Shown: positions 25,416 to 33,392 of the stretch, one piece after another | How the letters are laid out: every line of letters begins with the position of its first letter | How positions within the stretch are numbered: the stretch's first letter is position 1 | Assembly (NCBI GenBank): GCA_050633365.1 | Contig: JBOEGJ010000047.1 | Location: 59,352 to 123,351, forward strand | DNA length: 64,000 bases | Source of the DNA: Pseudomaricurvus sp050633365 | GTDB taxonomy: Bacteria; Pseudomonadota; Gammaproteobacteria; Pseudomonadales; Cellvibrionaceae | Reading direction: 5' to 3' | The notes under the pieces: model-generated | The model's database searches: none | What the model saw: the letters and a program-made list of their open reading frames with translations, nothing else | What the model was told of the DNA's origin: nothing | Translations under genes and position numbers: made by a program

Positions 25416-27128
25416 ATGACCAGTGCGACCAGCGAGTTTGCTCAACAACAGAGTCAAGACAAGCCCTCCGAGCCCCCTAAGGCGGCAAAGAAGGGCAAAA
25501 AGGTTAGCGTTCGCACCGGCAAGCGCTATCGCCCGGGTCGCGCTGATGATCGCTACGATGTGGTTATCGTGGGGTCGGGTATCGGCGGTTTGGCCAATGC
25601 CGCGTTTCTCTCCTTACTCGGACAAAAGGTCTGTGTGCTCGAGCAGCATTACACCGCAGGTGGTTTTACTCATGCCTATGAGCGCGAAGGCTACGAGTGG
25701 GATGTGGGCGTGCATTACATCGGCGACGTGCACAAACGCAATTCCACCATGCGCCGAGTGTTCGATGTGATTAGCGAGGGCCGTCTAAAATGGGCGGCCA
25801 TGGAGCGAGTTTATGATCGCATTATTATTGATGGTGAAAAATTTGATTTCGTTGCCGGCCCCGAGAACTTTATTCGAGAGTTGTCTAAGCACTTTCCTAC
25901 AGAAGAGAGCGCCATTCGTAGTTACGTTGATCTGATCCGTGATGTGAGTAGCAAGACACCGAAGTTCTTTGCCGCTCAGGCGATGCCGCCATGGATGGCG
26001 AAAGTTTACAATTGGTTGCGGCCTCACTTGGTGCGCAAAGAGTATTTTCAAACCACTCGAGAAGTGTTGGAAGGATTGACCGACAATCAAAAATTAATCT
26101 CGGTGTTGACCGGTCAATGGGGTGATTATGGCCAGGTGCCTCGCGACGCGGCGTTTATTATGCATGCGTTGATTGCCAAGCATTATTTGGCCGGCGGAGC
26201 CTACCCAGTGGGTGGTGCCTCTTCGATGGCTCGAGAGATTATTCCCACCATTCAAAGATCTGGTGGTGAGGTTTTCACCTACGCCGAGGTCGAGCAGGTG
26301 CTGGTGAAAAACAATAGTGCTTACGGCGTGAAGATGGCCGATGGCAGCGAAATCTTGGCCGACAAAGTGGTCAGCAATGCCGGCTTTATGAATACCGTGA
26401 CGCGCTTGTTGCCCGAGGCCAGTCGACAGCAGCACCGAACACCAGACTGGCAACAAAAAGTTGAATACTCCAGCGCTTCTTTGTGTTTGTACGCTGGATT
26501 TAAAGGTGATACTAAAGCGTTGGATTTGGATACAACCAATCTCTGGATCTACCCGAATGGCGACCACGAAAGCAATATGGATCAGTTCCAAAAAGATCAA
26601 GATGCTGAGTTTCCGCTGGTGTATGTCTCTTTTCCATCAACTAAAGATCCCGAATGGGCTCAGCGTTACCCGAATAAATCCACGGTAGAAGTGGTGACCA
26701 TGACCAACATGGATTGGTTTGAGCGGTGGAATGGCACAACTTGGCAGCAGCGAGGTGATGACTACGAGTCTTACAAAAACGCCTTGGCAAAACGGTTACT
26801 CGACAAACTATTTGAACACAAACCACAATTGCGTGAGGCGTTGGATTATTACGAGTTGTCTTCGCCCTTATCGACACAGTTTTACCAGCTGAATGCCCGC
26901 GGAGAAATTTACGGTTTGAACCATTTTGTTGATCGTTTTAAACAGCCCTTCTTGCACACACAAACCCCGATTAAGAATTTATACATGACGGGTGCAGATA
27001 TGATGACGGCGGGGGTTGGCGGTGCCTTGATGGCCGGAATGATGACCAGTATGCGCATGTTAGGAATAACAAAAATGGGTCAAATTAAGACATTACTGAT
27101 GAACTATAAGGCACCTGTAGACTCATGA
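25416..27128 (+). CDS. RetSat/CrtI-like FAD-dependent oxidoreductase
   Basis: 570 residues. A Lys-rich N-terminal 45 residues precede the FAD fold V-I-V-G-S-G-I-G-G-L (G53-G58) and the segment G-G-F-T-H-A-Y-E-R-E-G-Y-E-W-D-V-G-V-H-Y, characteristic of the retinol saturase branch of phytoene-desaturase-like enzymes. The C-terminal FAD motif is Y-M-T-G-A-D-M-M-T-A-G-V-G-G-A-L. Related enzymes saturate or desaturate isoprenoid or lipid double bonds; no carotenoid genes are nearby, so the substrate is open. The PadR gene and paired operators lie directly upstream. Confidence 0.85.
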   Translation: MTSATSEFAQQQSQDKPSEPPKAAKKGKKVSVRTGKRYRPGRADDRYDVVIVGSGIGGLANAAFLSLLGQKVCVLEQHYTAGGFTHAYEREGYEWDVGVHYIGDVHKRNSTMRRVFDVISEGRLKWAAMERVYDRIIIDGEKFDFVAGPENFIRELSKHFPTEESAIRSYVDLIRDVSSKTPKFFAAQAMPPWMAKVYNWLRPHLVRKEYFQTTREVLEGLTDNQKLISVLTGQWGDYGQVPRDAAFIMHALIAKHYLAGGAYPVGGASSMAREIIPTIQRSGGEVFTYAEVEQVLVKNNSAYGVKMADGSEILADKVVSNAGFMNTVTRLLPEASRQQHRTPDWQQKVEYSSASLCLYAGFKGDTKALDLDTTNLWIYPNGDHESNMDQFQKDQDAEFPLVYVSFPSTKDPEWAQRYPNKSTVEVVTMTNMDWFERWNGTTWQQRGDDYESYKNALAKRLLDKLFEHKPQLREALDYYELSSPLSTQFYQLNARGEIYGLNHFVDRFKQPFLHTQTPIKNLYMTGADMMTAGVGGALMAGMMTSMRMLGITKMGQIKTLLMNYKAPVDS

Positions 27129-27161
27129 TAGATGCGAGTATCCAGCACATTTTTTAATGAC

Positions 27162-27194
27162 AAAAAAAGGGCCTACTTCCGAAGAGGTAGGCCC
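27162..27194 (-). terminator. Terminator of the 43-aa membrane protein gene
   Basis: Read on the minus strand, GGGCCTAC...GTAGGCCC is followed by seven T. It lies about 175 bases beyond the small gene's stop. Confidence 0.85.
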
Positions 27195-27367
27195 GAGTGA
27201 TAGCCAAAGGTCTTTTGGGAATCGGTGACGTTACCGGTGCTTGGCCCTAGGGAAGGCACTCACAGGATTTCCAGTAGCGTCAAAAATTGTCTGCAAAAAC
27301 ACTGAACCCCCATCCGTTTTGTGGCTGTCCACATGGCGATAAATCGAATTCAATCTACCGAGACGGA

Positions 27368-27499
27368 TTAGTGTGAATCTCCGCGATCGGCTTTACTTTC
27401 AAACCAGCTGAGTAATAAACCCGCAGCGGTACCCGCGACAACAATCGCACCCATGCTGATGGCCAATCCTAAGGTTTGTACAAATACTGCATCGTTCAT
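27368..27499 (-). CDS. Small single-pass membrane protein, 43 aa
   Basis: ATG at 27499 has AGGAG eight bases upstream, and the frame runs 43 codons to TAA. Residues about 9-31 form one Gly/Ala-rich membrane helix (L-A-I-S-M-G-A-I-V-V-A-G), followed by a charged tail ending K-A-D-R-G-D-S-H. A proper terminator follows, and another terminator separates it from the TonB receptor gene, so it is an independent unit. I do not recognise it; it could be a small subunit or regulator of a membrane complex. Confidence 0.7.
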   Translation of the reverse strand: MNDAVFVQTLGLAISMGAIVVAGTAAGLLLSWFESKADRGDSH

Positions 27500-27582
27500 G
27501 AGTTGCTCCTGTCTCTGTGTCGTTGATCATGGTTGTAGATTACGCGAGATCAGGAAAGAACTATTGATGTGGGTCAACTAAG

Positions 27583-27618
27583 TGTTGTTAATGGTGTTGG
27601 TAATGGCGTTGTCAATGG
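27583..27618. repeat. 12-bp imperfect tandem repeat, three units
   Basis: TGTTGTTAATGG, TGTTGGTAATGG and CGTTGTCAATGG stand head to tail upstream of the small membrane protein gene. Low-copy slippage repeat, possibly incidental. Confidence 0.65.
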
Positions 27619-27689
27619 AGTCGCTTTTTGAACAAAGGCAGGTTTCACAGCGAGAATTACTTTGAAAGCCAGAAGAGGCGAGAATGAAA

Positions 27690-27732
27690 AACGCCCTAAC
27701 TCGAGAATGAGAATTACTCGAGTTAGGGCGTT
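27690..27732 (-). terminator. Terminator of the TonB receptor operon
   Basis: A perfect 16-base stem (AACGCCCTAACTCGAG and its complement) with an 11-base loop; on the minus strand it runs into TTTTT. It stands 49 bases after the receptor stop. Confidence 0.9.
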
Positions 27733-27781
27733 GTCACCAGTTAGAACTTATTGCTCTGCGGACAATTATTGTCGGCAATGC

Positions 27782-29818
27782 TTAGAACGACAGTCGCACC
27801 CCTGCGGTCAAGCTGCGGCCTGCTTCCGGCGCCACTTCTCTTAAAAAGGAGGTCGAGTGTCGAATCTCTTCATCGAGCAGGTTGTCGGCACGCAAGAATA
27901 TCAGACCGCTATTGCCACCAAACTGCAGCGGTACATTGATCTGCGCATCGAGTCGAGTGTAGCCGTCAGTTTCTTCTTCTCCGTTACCGGCACGATTCTG
28001 TTCAGAGACTTCAATCACCTGCACTGAACCGAACCAGTGGCTTTGTTCAACGGTTAACTCGGCACCAAGTCGATCCGGAGAGACTCTTGGTACATCGCCG
28101 CCCTTGTCGAACTCCGCGCGTACCGCATCACCAAACAGACGCAGGCCAAATTGCTCGTTGAAGGCCAGATTTAATTCCGCTTCTACCCCTTCGAACACGG
28201 CGTCCTGTTGCTCGTAGGCAAAAATCATTAACTCTGATTCGTGATCTTCGTCACCGGTGTTGCGCTGGTAAATGAAGTCGTCAATCTGGTTGTAGAATAC
28301 ATTCACTTTTAAATCGCGAACCAAACCGGTCTCGGCTGGTTGCCACTGATAACCCAAATCAATATTTTGGCTGGTTTCTACGTCGAGGTTTTGATCGCCG
28401 AGATCATAGGTTTGAGTGGCGATGTGAGCACCGTCTGAAAAGAGTTCTTCCAAACTCGGCGCACGCTCTGCGCGGCTGGCGCTGATGCTAAATTGATGCA
28501 CATCGTCCAAGCTCCAGTGGTAACCGGCGGAGATACTGGTGGCATTGTGATCTTTGCTTGAAGCGTTATCTGGATCTATAGACTGCTGCTCATGACGCAG
28601 ACCCAGCTCGATCCATTGATGCTGCCAGTGTTTTTCTTCGATCCAAAACAGGCCGGTACTGCGGATTTGGCTTTCACCGGGGATAAAGGCTTCATCGCCA
28701 TCGGCACCGTAGTCGCGATCGAGCAGTTGTACGCCGATGGCACCTTGCCAGCCGCTGATGGGATTGTGGACCATTTCAACTCGGCCTTCAGTGGCTTGGC
28801 TGGTAAAGATGGTGCCCACCTCCGCGCCTTCGAGTTCGCTGTGTTCGTAGTCATTGTGGCCAATGCGCACGGTAAGTTTTTCAAAACCGCTGAAAGGCTG
28901 AAGCAGTTGCGCTTTTAAGTCGTAGCGAGTTTGCTCCATCTCCACACGAATGACTTCTTCCTCCTCTTCCTCGTGATCGTCATCATCATGCTCCTCTTCC
29001 TCATGATGAACATGAGCTCCCTCGGGAATGCCGTAGAGGTTTTCCTGTTGATTGATTGAGAGACCGATGTAGCCACGCTCTCCAATCCAACTGCCGCCAA
29101 GGCTAAAGGCGTTGGCGCGAGACTCACTGTTTGAAATAAAGCCGTCGCTGGCGTGTTCGGGGTCTTCGGGGTTGCTGAGACCGGGGATTTCAACGTCGTC
29201 ACTGTCGCGGTAGAGGCCATCTGCGTGCCAAGCGAATTGTCCCAGTCCGCCATCTAAACGAAAAACACTGGCATTTTCGTGATTGCTGCTGGTGTAGCGG
29301 GTTTCAATGGCGCCATTGATACTCTCTTTAGGCACCTTGGTGGGAATGCGACTGTCGATCACGTTGACCACGCCGCCAATGGCGCCACTGCCAAAACGCA
29401 GAGTTGAGGGGCCGCGCAGTATTTCGATTTGGTCGGCTAACAGAGGCTCGGTGGTATTGGCATGATCGACACTGGTATTGGAGGCGTCGAGGGTATCGAG
29501 GTTATCTTGCATGACTTTGACGCGGTTGGCGCTCTGTCCTCGGATTACCGGATTGCCCACACCGGGTCCAAATGACGCGGCGGAGACGCCCACTTGCCCA
29601 CGCAGGGTTTGCGCTAGAGTGGCGCTGGCCTTATTGCGTAATTCGTCACCGTTCAACACCGCAATAGGGCGAGCGTTATCGCTGTGCTGGGCGTGAATGG
29701 GAGATGCACTGACAACCACCTCTTCTAGGTCGTGGCGCGGGTTATTGGCGTGTGCGGTGTGGCTGGCCATAATCATGGCGGCCAAGGGTATCAATCGAAA
29801 TTTCATGCTTGTGTTCAT
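27782..29818 (-). CDS. TonB-dependent receptor, zinc-uptake (ZnuD-like) type
   Basis: 678 residues. Signal peptide (1-24, ending A-H-A), plug domain with R-G-Q-S-A-N-R-V-K-V and I-L-R-G-P-S-T-L-R-F-G, then a 22-strand barrel ending in R-L-S-F. Residues about 264-290 form an external loop dominated by His, Glu and Asp (H-V-H-H-E-E-E-E-H-D-D-D-D-H), the kind of metal-collecting loop seen in ZnuD. A Zur-type box lies upstream of the operon and a small His-rich secreted protein is encoded first. Zinc is therefore the best substrate guess; copper or nickel are possible. Confidence 0.87.
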   Translation of the reverse strand: MNTSMKFRLIPLAAMIMASHTAHANNPRHDLEEVVVSASPIHAQHSDNARPIAVLNGDELRNKASATLAQTLRGQVGVSAASFGPGVGNPVIRGQSANRVKVMQDNLDTLDASNTSVDHANTTEPLLADQIEILRGPSTLRFGSGAIGGVVNVIDSRIPTKVPKESINGAIETRYTSSNHENASVFRLDGGLGQFAWHADGLYRDSDDVEIPGLSNPEDPEHASDGFISNSESRANAFSLGGSWIGERGYIGLSINQQENLYGIPEGAHVHHEEEEHDDDDHEEEEEEVIRVEMEQTRYDLKAQLLQPFSGFEKLTVRIGHNDYEHSELEGAEVGTIFTSQATEGRVEMVHNPISGWQGAIGVQLLDRDYGADGDEAFIPGESQIRSTGLFWIEEKHWQHQWIELGLRHEQQSIDPDNASSKDHNATSISAGYHWSLDDVHQFSISASRAERAPSLEELFSDGAHIATQTYDLGDQNLDVETSQNIDLGYQWQPAETGLVRDLKVNVFYNQIDDFIYQRNTGDEDHESELMIFAYEQQDAVFEGVEAELNLAFNEQFGLRLFGDAVRAEFDKGGDVPRVSPDRLGAELTVEQSHWFGSVQVIEVSEQNRAGNGEEETDGYTRLDAQINVPLQFGGNSGLIFLRADNLLDEEIRHSTSFLREVAPEAGRSLTAGVRLSF

Positions 29819-29862
29819 ACGACAAATCTCTCCGGTCGAGAATTTCCATCAGTGAGTCTCAC

Positions 29863-29878
29863 CGACACGCGTGTGTCG
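29863..29878. other. Hairpin between the His-rich protein and receptor genes
   Basis: CGACAC-GCGT-GTGTCG, a 6-base stem with a 4-base loop and no T run. In an operon transcript it could tune the receptor mRNA rather than stop transcription. Confidence 0.45.
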
Positions 29879-29915
29879 ATGATCTCAACTGTCATCAATT
29901 ATGTAGGGCTCTTGA

Positions 29916-30206
29916 TCAGGAGATCGCGGGCGGTGCTCGAATTGAGAGATGATGGTTGTCGTAATTGGCGAGAAAGGCTGGTAAAGGCACATCCACTTGG
30001 ATGTTTGAAGGGGTTACCGGCAGCGAAAGTGACGCTGTGTTGATGACATCGTCAGTGTGATTTTGTTGTGAGAACAATCCACACTCTGCACTCGAATGCT
30101 CACCCCAGTGCCAGTGAGCCGCGGTGGCCAACTGTGCCAGAGTCACCAGCAGTACCACAGCGGGCAGCCAGCGTTTCCAGCAGTGAATGGGCAGGGTGTT
30201 GTGCAT
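29916..30206 (-). CDS. Small His-rich exported protein upstream of the zinc receptor
   Basis: 96 residues. A signal sequence (about 1-29, with L-P-A-V-V-L-L-V-T-L-A) is followed directly by H-W-H-W-G-E-H-S-S-A-E-C, a cluster of His and Cys able to bind metal, then a low-complexity tail. No family recognised, though small H/C-rich secreted proteins commonly sit next to metal-uptake receptors. It is the first gene of the putative Zur operon. The ribosome binding site is weak, so the start is provisional. Confidence 0.68.
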   Translation of the reverse strand: MHNTLPIHCWKRWLPAVVLLVTLAQLATAAHWHWGEHSSAECGLFSQQNHTDDVINTASLSLPVTPSNIQVDVPLPAFLANYDNHHLSIRAPPAIS

Positions 30207-30299
30207 TGGGGCTTGTGTCTCAGTTACGTCTTAGGGCGAGGCTGATGGCCAGCTCTTTCGTTGTAGTAATCGATATTACTGATCACTATTTATTCGCAG

Positions 30300-30316
30300 G
30301 TGTTATATTATTACAC
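30300..30316 (-). promoter_or_regulatory. Zur box
   Basis: GTGTTATATTATTACAC is a 17-base near-palindrome matching the gammaproteobacterial Zur core GTTATAWTATAAC at 12 of 13 positions. It lies 94 bases upstream of the His-rich protein gene and overlaps -10-like sequence on minus. A second short palindrome, ATTGAGAATCAAT, is at 30325-30337. Confidence 0.72.
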
Positions 30317-30412
30317 TTCTGAGTATTGAGAATCAATCCCGTTTATTCAATTCTCTTGTGGATGAGGTGATTGAGCTGCGATTCTGTTCGGAGTTAGCCT
30401 GGGTTCACCTCT

Positions 30413-30440
30413 GTGACAACGCCCGAGGGAGAGGTATAAT
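30413..30440 (+). promoter_or_regulatory. Promoter of hisB
   Basis: GTGACA (30413-30418), a 16-base spacer and a perfect TATAAT (30435-30440), 53 bases before the hisB ATG. Confidence 0.6.
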
Positions 30441-30492
30441 CGGCGCCTTTTAGGGCAATCTGCCCGATTTATTCAGCCAGCCGGAGATCAAT

Positions 30493-31086
30493 ATGGCGGA
30501 ACGCACCGCATCCGTAAGCCGAGACACCCTCGAAACACAAATTTCAGTCACCGCGAATCTCGATGGTACTGGCAAAGGTGTTTTTGATACGGGTGTGCCT
30601 TTTCTCGAGCACATGATGGATCAAATCTCACGTCACGGATTGATCGACCTGGATATCACTTGTAAGGGCGATACCCATATTGACGATCACCACACGGTGG
30701 AAGATATCGGTATCACTCTGGGCCAGGCGGTGGCGCAGGCGCTGGGCAATAAAAAAGGTATTCGTCGCTACGGGCATGCCTATGTACCGCTGGACGAGGC
30801 CTTATCTCGGGTGGTTATCGACTTTTCTGGTCGTCCTGAATTGATCATGGACATTCCCTTTACCCAAAAGCGAGTGGGGCAATTCGATACCGAACTGTTT
30901 TGGGAGTTCTTCCAAGGCTTTGTCAATCACGCTCAGGTGACTCTGCACATCGATTGTCTCAAGGGGCACAACGCCCATCACCAAATCGAAACGGTATTTA
31001 AAGCCTTTGGCCGCGCGTTGCGTATGGCGCTAGAGCTGGACCCCAGAATGGAAGGCATGATGCCCTCCACGAAAGGCACTCTTTAA
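30493..31086 (+). CDS. hisB: Imidazoleglycerol-phosphate dehydratase
   Basis: 197 residues, the stand-alone dehydratase without the phosphatase domain of E. coli HisB. The Mn-binding His-rich repeats are present: F-L-E-H-M-M-D-Q, D-D-H-H-T-V-E-D and C-L-K-G-H-N-A-H-H-Q-I-E. It catalyses the sixth step of histidine synthesis. It starts the his run hisB-hisH-(PilZ/GGDEF)-hisF. Confidence 0.97.
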   Translation: MAERTASVSRDTLETQISVTANLDGTGKGVFDTGVPFLEHMMDQISRHGLIDLDITCKGDTHIDDHHTVEDIGITLGQAVAQALGNKKGIRRYGHAYVPLDEALSRVVIDFSGRPELIMDIPFTQKRVGQFDTELFWEFFQGFVNHAQVTLHIDCLKGHNAHHQIETVFKAFGRALRMALELDPRMEGMMPSTKGTL

Positions 31087-31097
31087 AGCGTTTTTGG

Positions 31098-31113
31098 TGA
31101 GCCTTCGGGCTCA
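31098..31113. other. UUCG hairpin between hisB and hisH
   Basis: TGAGCC-TTCG-GGCTCA makes a six-pair stem with the very stable UUCG tetraloop. It has no following T run, so it looks like an mRNA-stabilising or attenuating element rather than a terminator. Confidence 0.55.
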
Positions 31114-31206
31114 TTGAACTGCCAGCCTGAGTCGATCAAATTCACTGCTGCAAGTGGATTTTCGTAATCTGCTGTATTACCCATCTGTTTGTTTAAGAGA
31201 GTTGTT

Positions 31207-31860
31207 ATGTCTAATAACCGCATTGCCGTGATTGATTATGGGATGGGAAATCTCCATTCCGTTGCCAGTGCGATAGAGCACGTTTCCCCAGAAGCTGAGG
31301 TGATCATCACTTCAGACGCCGAGGTGGTGAAAGCCGCCGATCGAGTGATTTTTCCTGGGGTTGGCGCTATTCGCGACTGCATGGCTGAGATCCGGCGGTT
31401 GAAGTTCGACCAGCTAGTCTCAGATGTTGTCGCCAGCGGCAAGCCGGTGCTGGGGATTTGTGTGGGCATGCAAGCGTTGATGAACGCCAGCGCTGAAAAC
31501 GGAGGCGTAGAATGCATCGGCCAGCTTGACGGCGAGGTGAAATTCTTTGGAACCGATTTGAAGGGGGAGGCCGATGAAACCCTGAAGGTGCCGCATATGG
31601 GTTGGAACCAAGTAGAGCAAATGGGTGATCACCCGTTATGGAAGGGTATCGAAAACGGCAGCCGCTTCTATTTTGTTCACAGTTTCTACGTGACCGCGGC
31701 AAAGCCCGAAGAAGTGGTGGGGCGCTGTCATTATGGCTTGGATTTTGATGTGGCCCTCAGCCATAACAACTTGTTTGCGGTGCAGTTTCACCCTGAAAAA
31801 AGTCACACTGCGGGTTTGCAGCTGTTGAAGAACTTCGTCAGTTGGAATGGCGAGGCATAA
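31207..31860 (+). CDS. hisH: Imidazole glycerol phosphate synthase glutaminase subunit
   Basis: 217 residues from the ATG at 31207. Class I glutaminase with the nucleophile Cys in L-G-I-C-V-G-M-Q and the His/Glu pair in V-Q-F-H-P-E-K-S; the N-terminal I-D-Y-G-M-G-N is diagnostic. It feeds ammonia to HisF. Its stop codon abuts the stop of the convergent PilZ gene with no bases between. Confidence 0.97.
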   Translation: MSNNRIAVIDYGMGNLHSVASAIEHVSPEAEVIITSDAEVVKAADRVIFPGVGAIRDCMAEIRRLKFDQLVSDVVASGKPVLGICVGMQALMNASAENGGVECIGQLDGEVKFFGTDLKGEADETLKVPHMGWNQVEQMGDHPLWKGIENGSRFYFVHSFYVTAAKPEEVVGRCHYGLDFDVALSHNNLFAVQFHPEKSHTAGLQLLKNFVSWNGEA

Positions 31861-32247
31861 TCAAGCTCGCTCGCCAAAGTGGTTCATATAATCCTCTAGA
31901 TCTTCTTCGCATTGATGCTCGAAGCGGCTGAATTCAGCGCCGATCAGATAGCGATCTTGAGCTTGCCGGCGAGCGTAGATTACCAGGCATTCTAAATCGA
32001 TGTCTGCGCGACTCTGGCGGCTTGTGGGTACCTGAAAGTAGACGTGAATCGACACAGGTATCAGCGGGTCTGGTCGCTGAGTATTGGGCGTCAACATGGC
32101 CATGACTTCATGGGAGCATTCTATTTGCAGGCCACTCGAGGATAGATTGCGCACCTTAGCCTGCCCTTGGTTATCTCCAACCCCGTCTCTCAATAGCGCC
32201 TTAAAATTGGTTCTATAGCGAATTCGCTTTCGCTGTTCCTTAGTCAT
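31861..32247 (-). CDS. PilZ-domain protein
   Basis: 128 residues from the ATG at 32247, which has GGAAG seven bases upstream. The c-di-GMP binding signatures are present: basic R-K-R-I-R near the N-terminus (R-x-x-x-R) and N-L-S-S-S-G ([D/N]-x-S-x-x-G) near residue 36. A single PilZ domain fills the protein, so it probably acts as an adaptor. It is convergent with hisH and divergent from a GGDEF gene, replacing the hisA position of the canonical operon. Confidence 0.85.
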   Translation of the reverse strand: MTKEQRKRIRYRTNFKALLRDGVGDNQGQAKVRNLSSSGLQIECSHEVMAMLTPNTQRPDPLIPVSIHVYFQVPTSRQSRADIDLECLVIYARRQAQDRYLIGAEFSRFEHQCEEDLEDYMNHFGERA

Positions 32248-32418
32248 TATTTCTTCCACCGTGAAACATCCCGTTTAAACTGATGAAATTTTATACAGTC
32301 TAGCGGCTTTTGATGCCAATTCCAGTGTTTTTAGCGGCGATAATTGGGACGCTCGTCCATACTAAGAAGAGGTTTGAGTACGAGCTGGCCAGTTGTACTC
32401 GGCGGATTTGGGGGTTTC

Positions 32419-33300
32419 ATGGAGCAAGAGCTGACGAGCGAGCAAGTCGATTCGCTCATATGCATTATCAATCGGGTCAAAGATCACCTGTCGATCGTCG
32501 GTCGTGACTACCGCTATCAAATTGTCAATGATGCTTATTTGAGGGCCAGCGGTCGCCAGCGAGATGACATTGTCGGGCGTAAAGTGGCAGATATCATCGG
32601 TGAGCAGTCATTTCTCCAGCTTGCAAAACCCAATCTAGATCGCTGTCTGTTGGGCTTCTCCGTGTCCTATCATGCCGAGTTTAATTTTGCCGGTTATGAT
32701 GAGCCCAAGTTTATGGAAGTCTCTTATGAGCCTATGCGAGATGAGTCTGGCGACGTGGTTTCGGTGATGGTCTCAGCTCATGATATGACTGAACTGGAGC
32801 GCACTCAGCGGCGCTTGAGTGAGTTGGCGAATATCGATCCTCTGACGGGCTTACCGAATAGGCGTTGCATCCGTGAAATCCTATCCAAGGCGTTGGCTCG
32901 AGCGATGCGAGACAGCACCGAGTGCCACATATTCTTCTGCGATCTCAATAAGTTCAAAGCTGTTAACGACGACGGTGGTCATGAGCATGGCGACGCGGTG
33001 TTGAGAGAAGTCGGGGCTCGATTGCGCTCAACACTCAGAGCTCATGAAGATGTGGGTCGCTGGGGTGGGGATGAATTCTTAGTGGTTATCGGCGGGCATT
33101 TGTCCGAGAAGCAGAGATCAGGTGTGGTGTCTCGTTTGCGCAATACCTTGCTTCAGCCGATCCATTTTAGGGAAAGTAGCTATCAGTTGGGTATCAGTGT
33201 TGGCCAAGCCCACTACCCTGAAGATGGATCGGATCTATCGACCCTGTTGCGCCTCGGTGACCATCACATGTATGAGGATAAAATGCGTCAGAGCGATTAA
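32419..33300 (+). CDS. PAS-GGDEF diguanylate cyclase
   Basis: 293 residues from the ATG at 32419 behind a G-rich site. A PAS domain (about 10-128, H-L-S-I-V-G-R-D-Y) leads through a short helix to a GGDEF domain beginning D-P-L-T-G-L-P-N-R-R. The active site R-W-G-G-D-E-F is intact at 216-220, so it should make c-di-GMP. The upstream inhibitory-site position reads R-A-H-E, not R-x-x-D, so product inhibition may be weak. No membrane segments. The neighbouring PilZ protein is a plausible receptor. Confidence 0.9.
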   Translation: MEQELTSEQVDSLICIINRVKDHLSIVGRDYRYQIVNDAYLRASGRQRDDIVGRKVADIIGEQSFLQLAKPNLDRCLLGFSVSYHAEFNFAGYDEPKFMEVSYEPMRDESGDVVSVMVSAHDMTELERTQRRLSELANIDPLTGLPNRRCIREILSKALARAMRDSTECHIFFCDLNKFKAVNDDGGHEHGDAVLREVGARLRSTLRAHEDVGRWGGDEFLVVIGGHLSEKQRSGVVSRLRNTLLQPIHFRESSYQLGISVGQAHYPEDGSDLSTLLRLGDHHMYEDKMRQSD

Positions 33301-33392
33301 CTCATCACTGCGCTTGAGACTGCATTATTATCCCGCTTTACGGTACAATCGCGCGCACTTTCCCTTAGAAAACTATTCTTTTACAGGTACCT

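Noticed and set aside
27662..27939. Small open frames on plus near the TonB receptor end
   Set aside because: They lie across the receptor terminator stem and antisense to its 3' end.
30270..30295. GTAAT-N4-ATTAC as a second Zur box
   Set aside because: It is palindromic but does not match the Zur core; only the site at 30300-30316 does.
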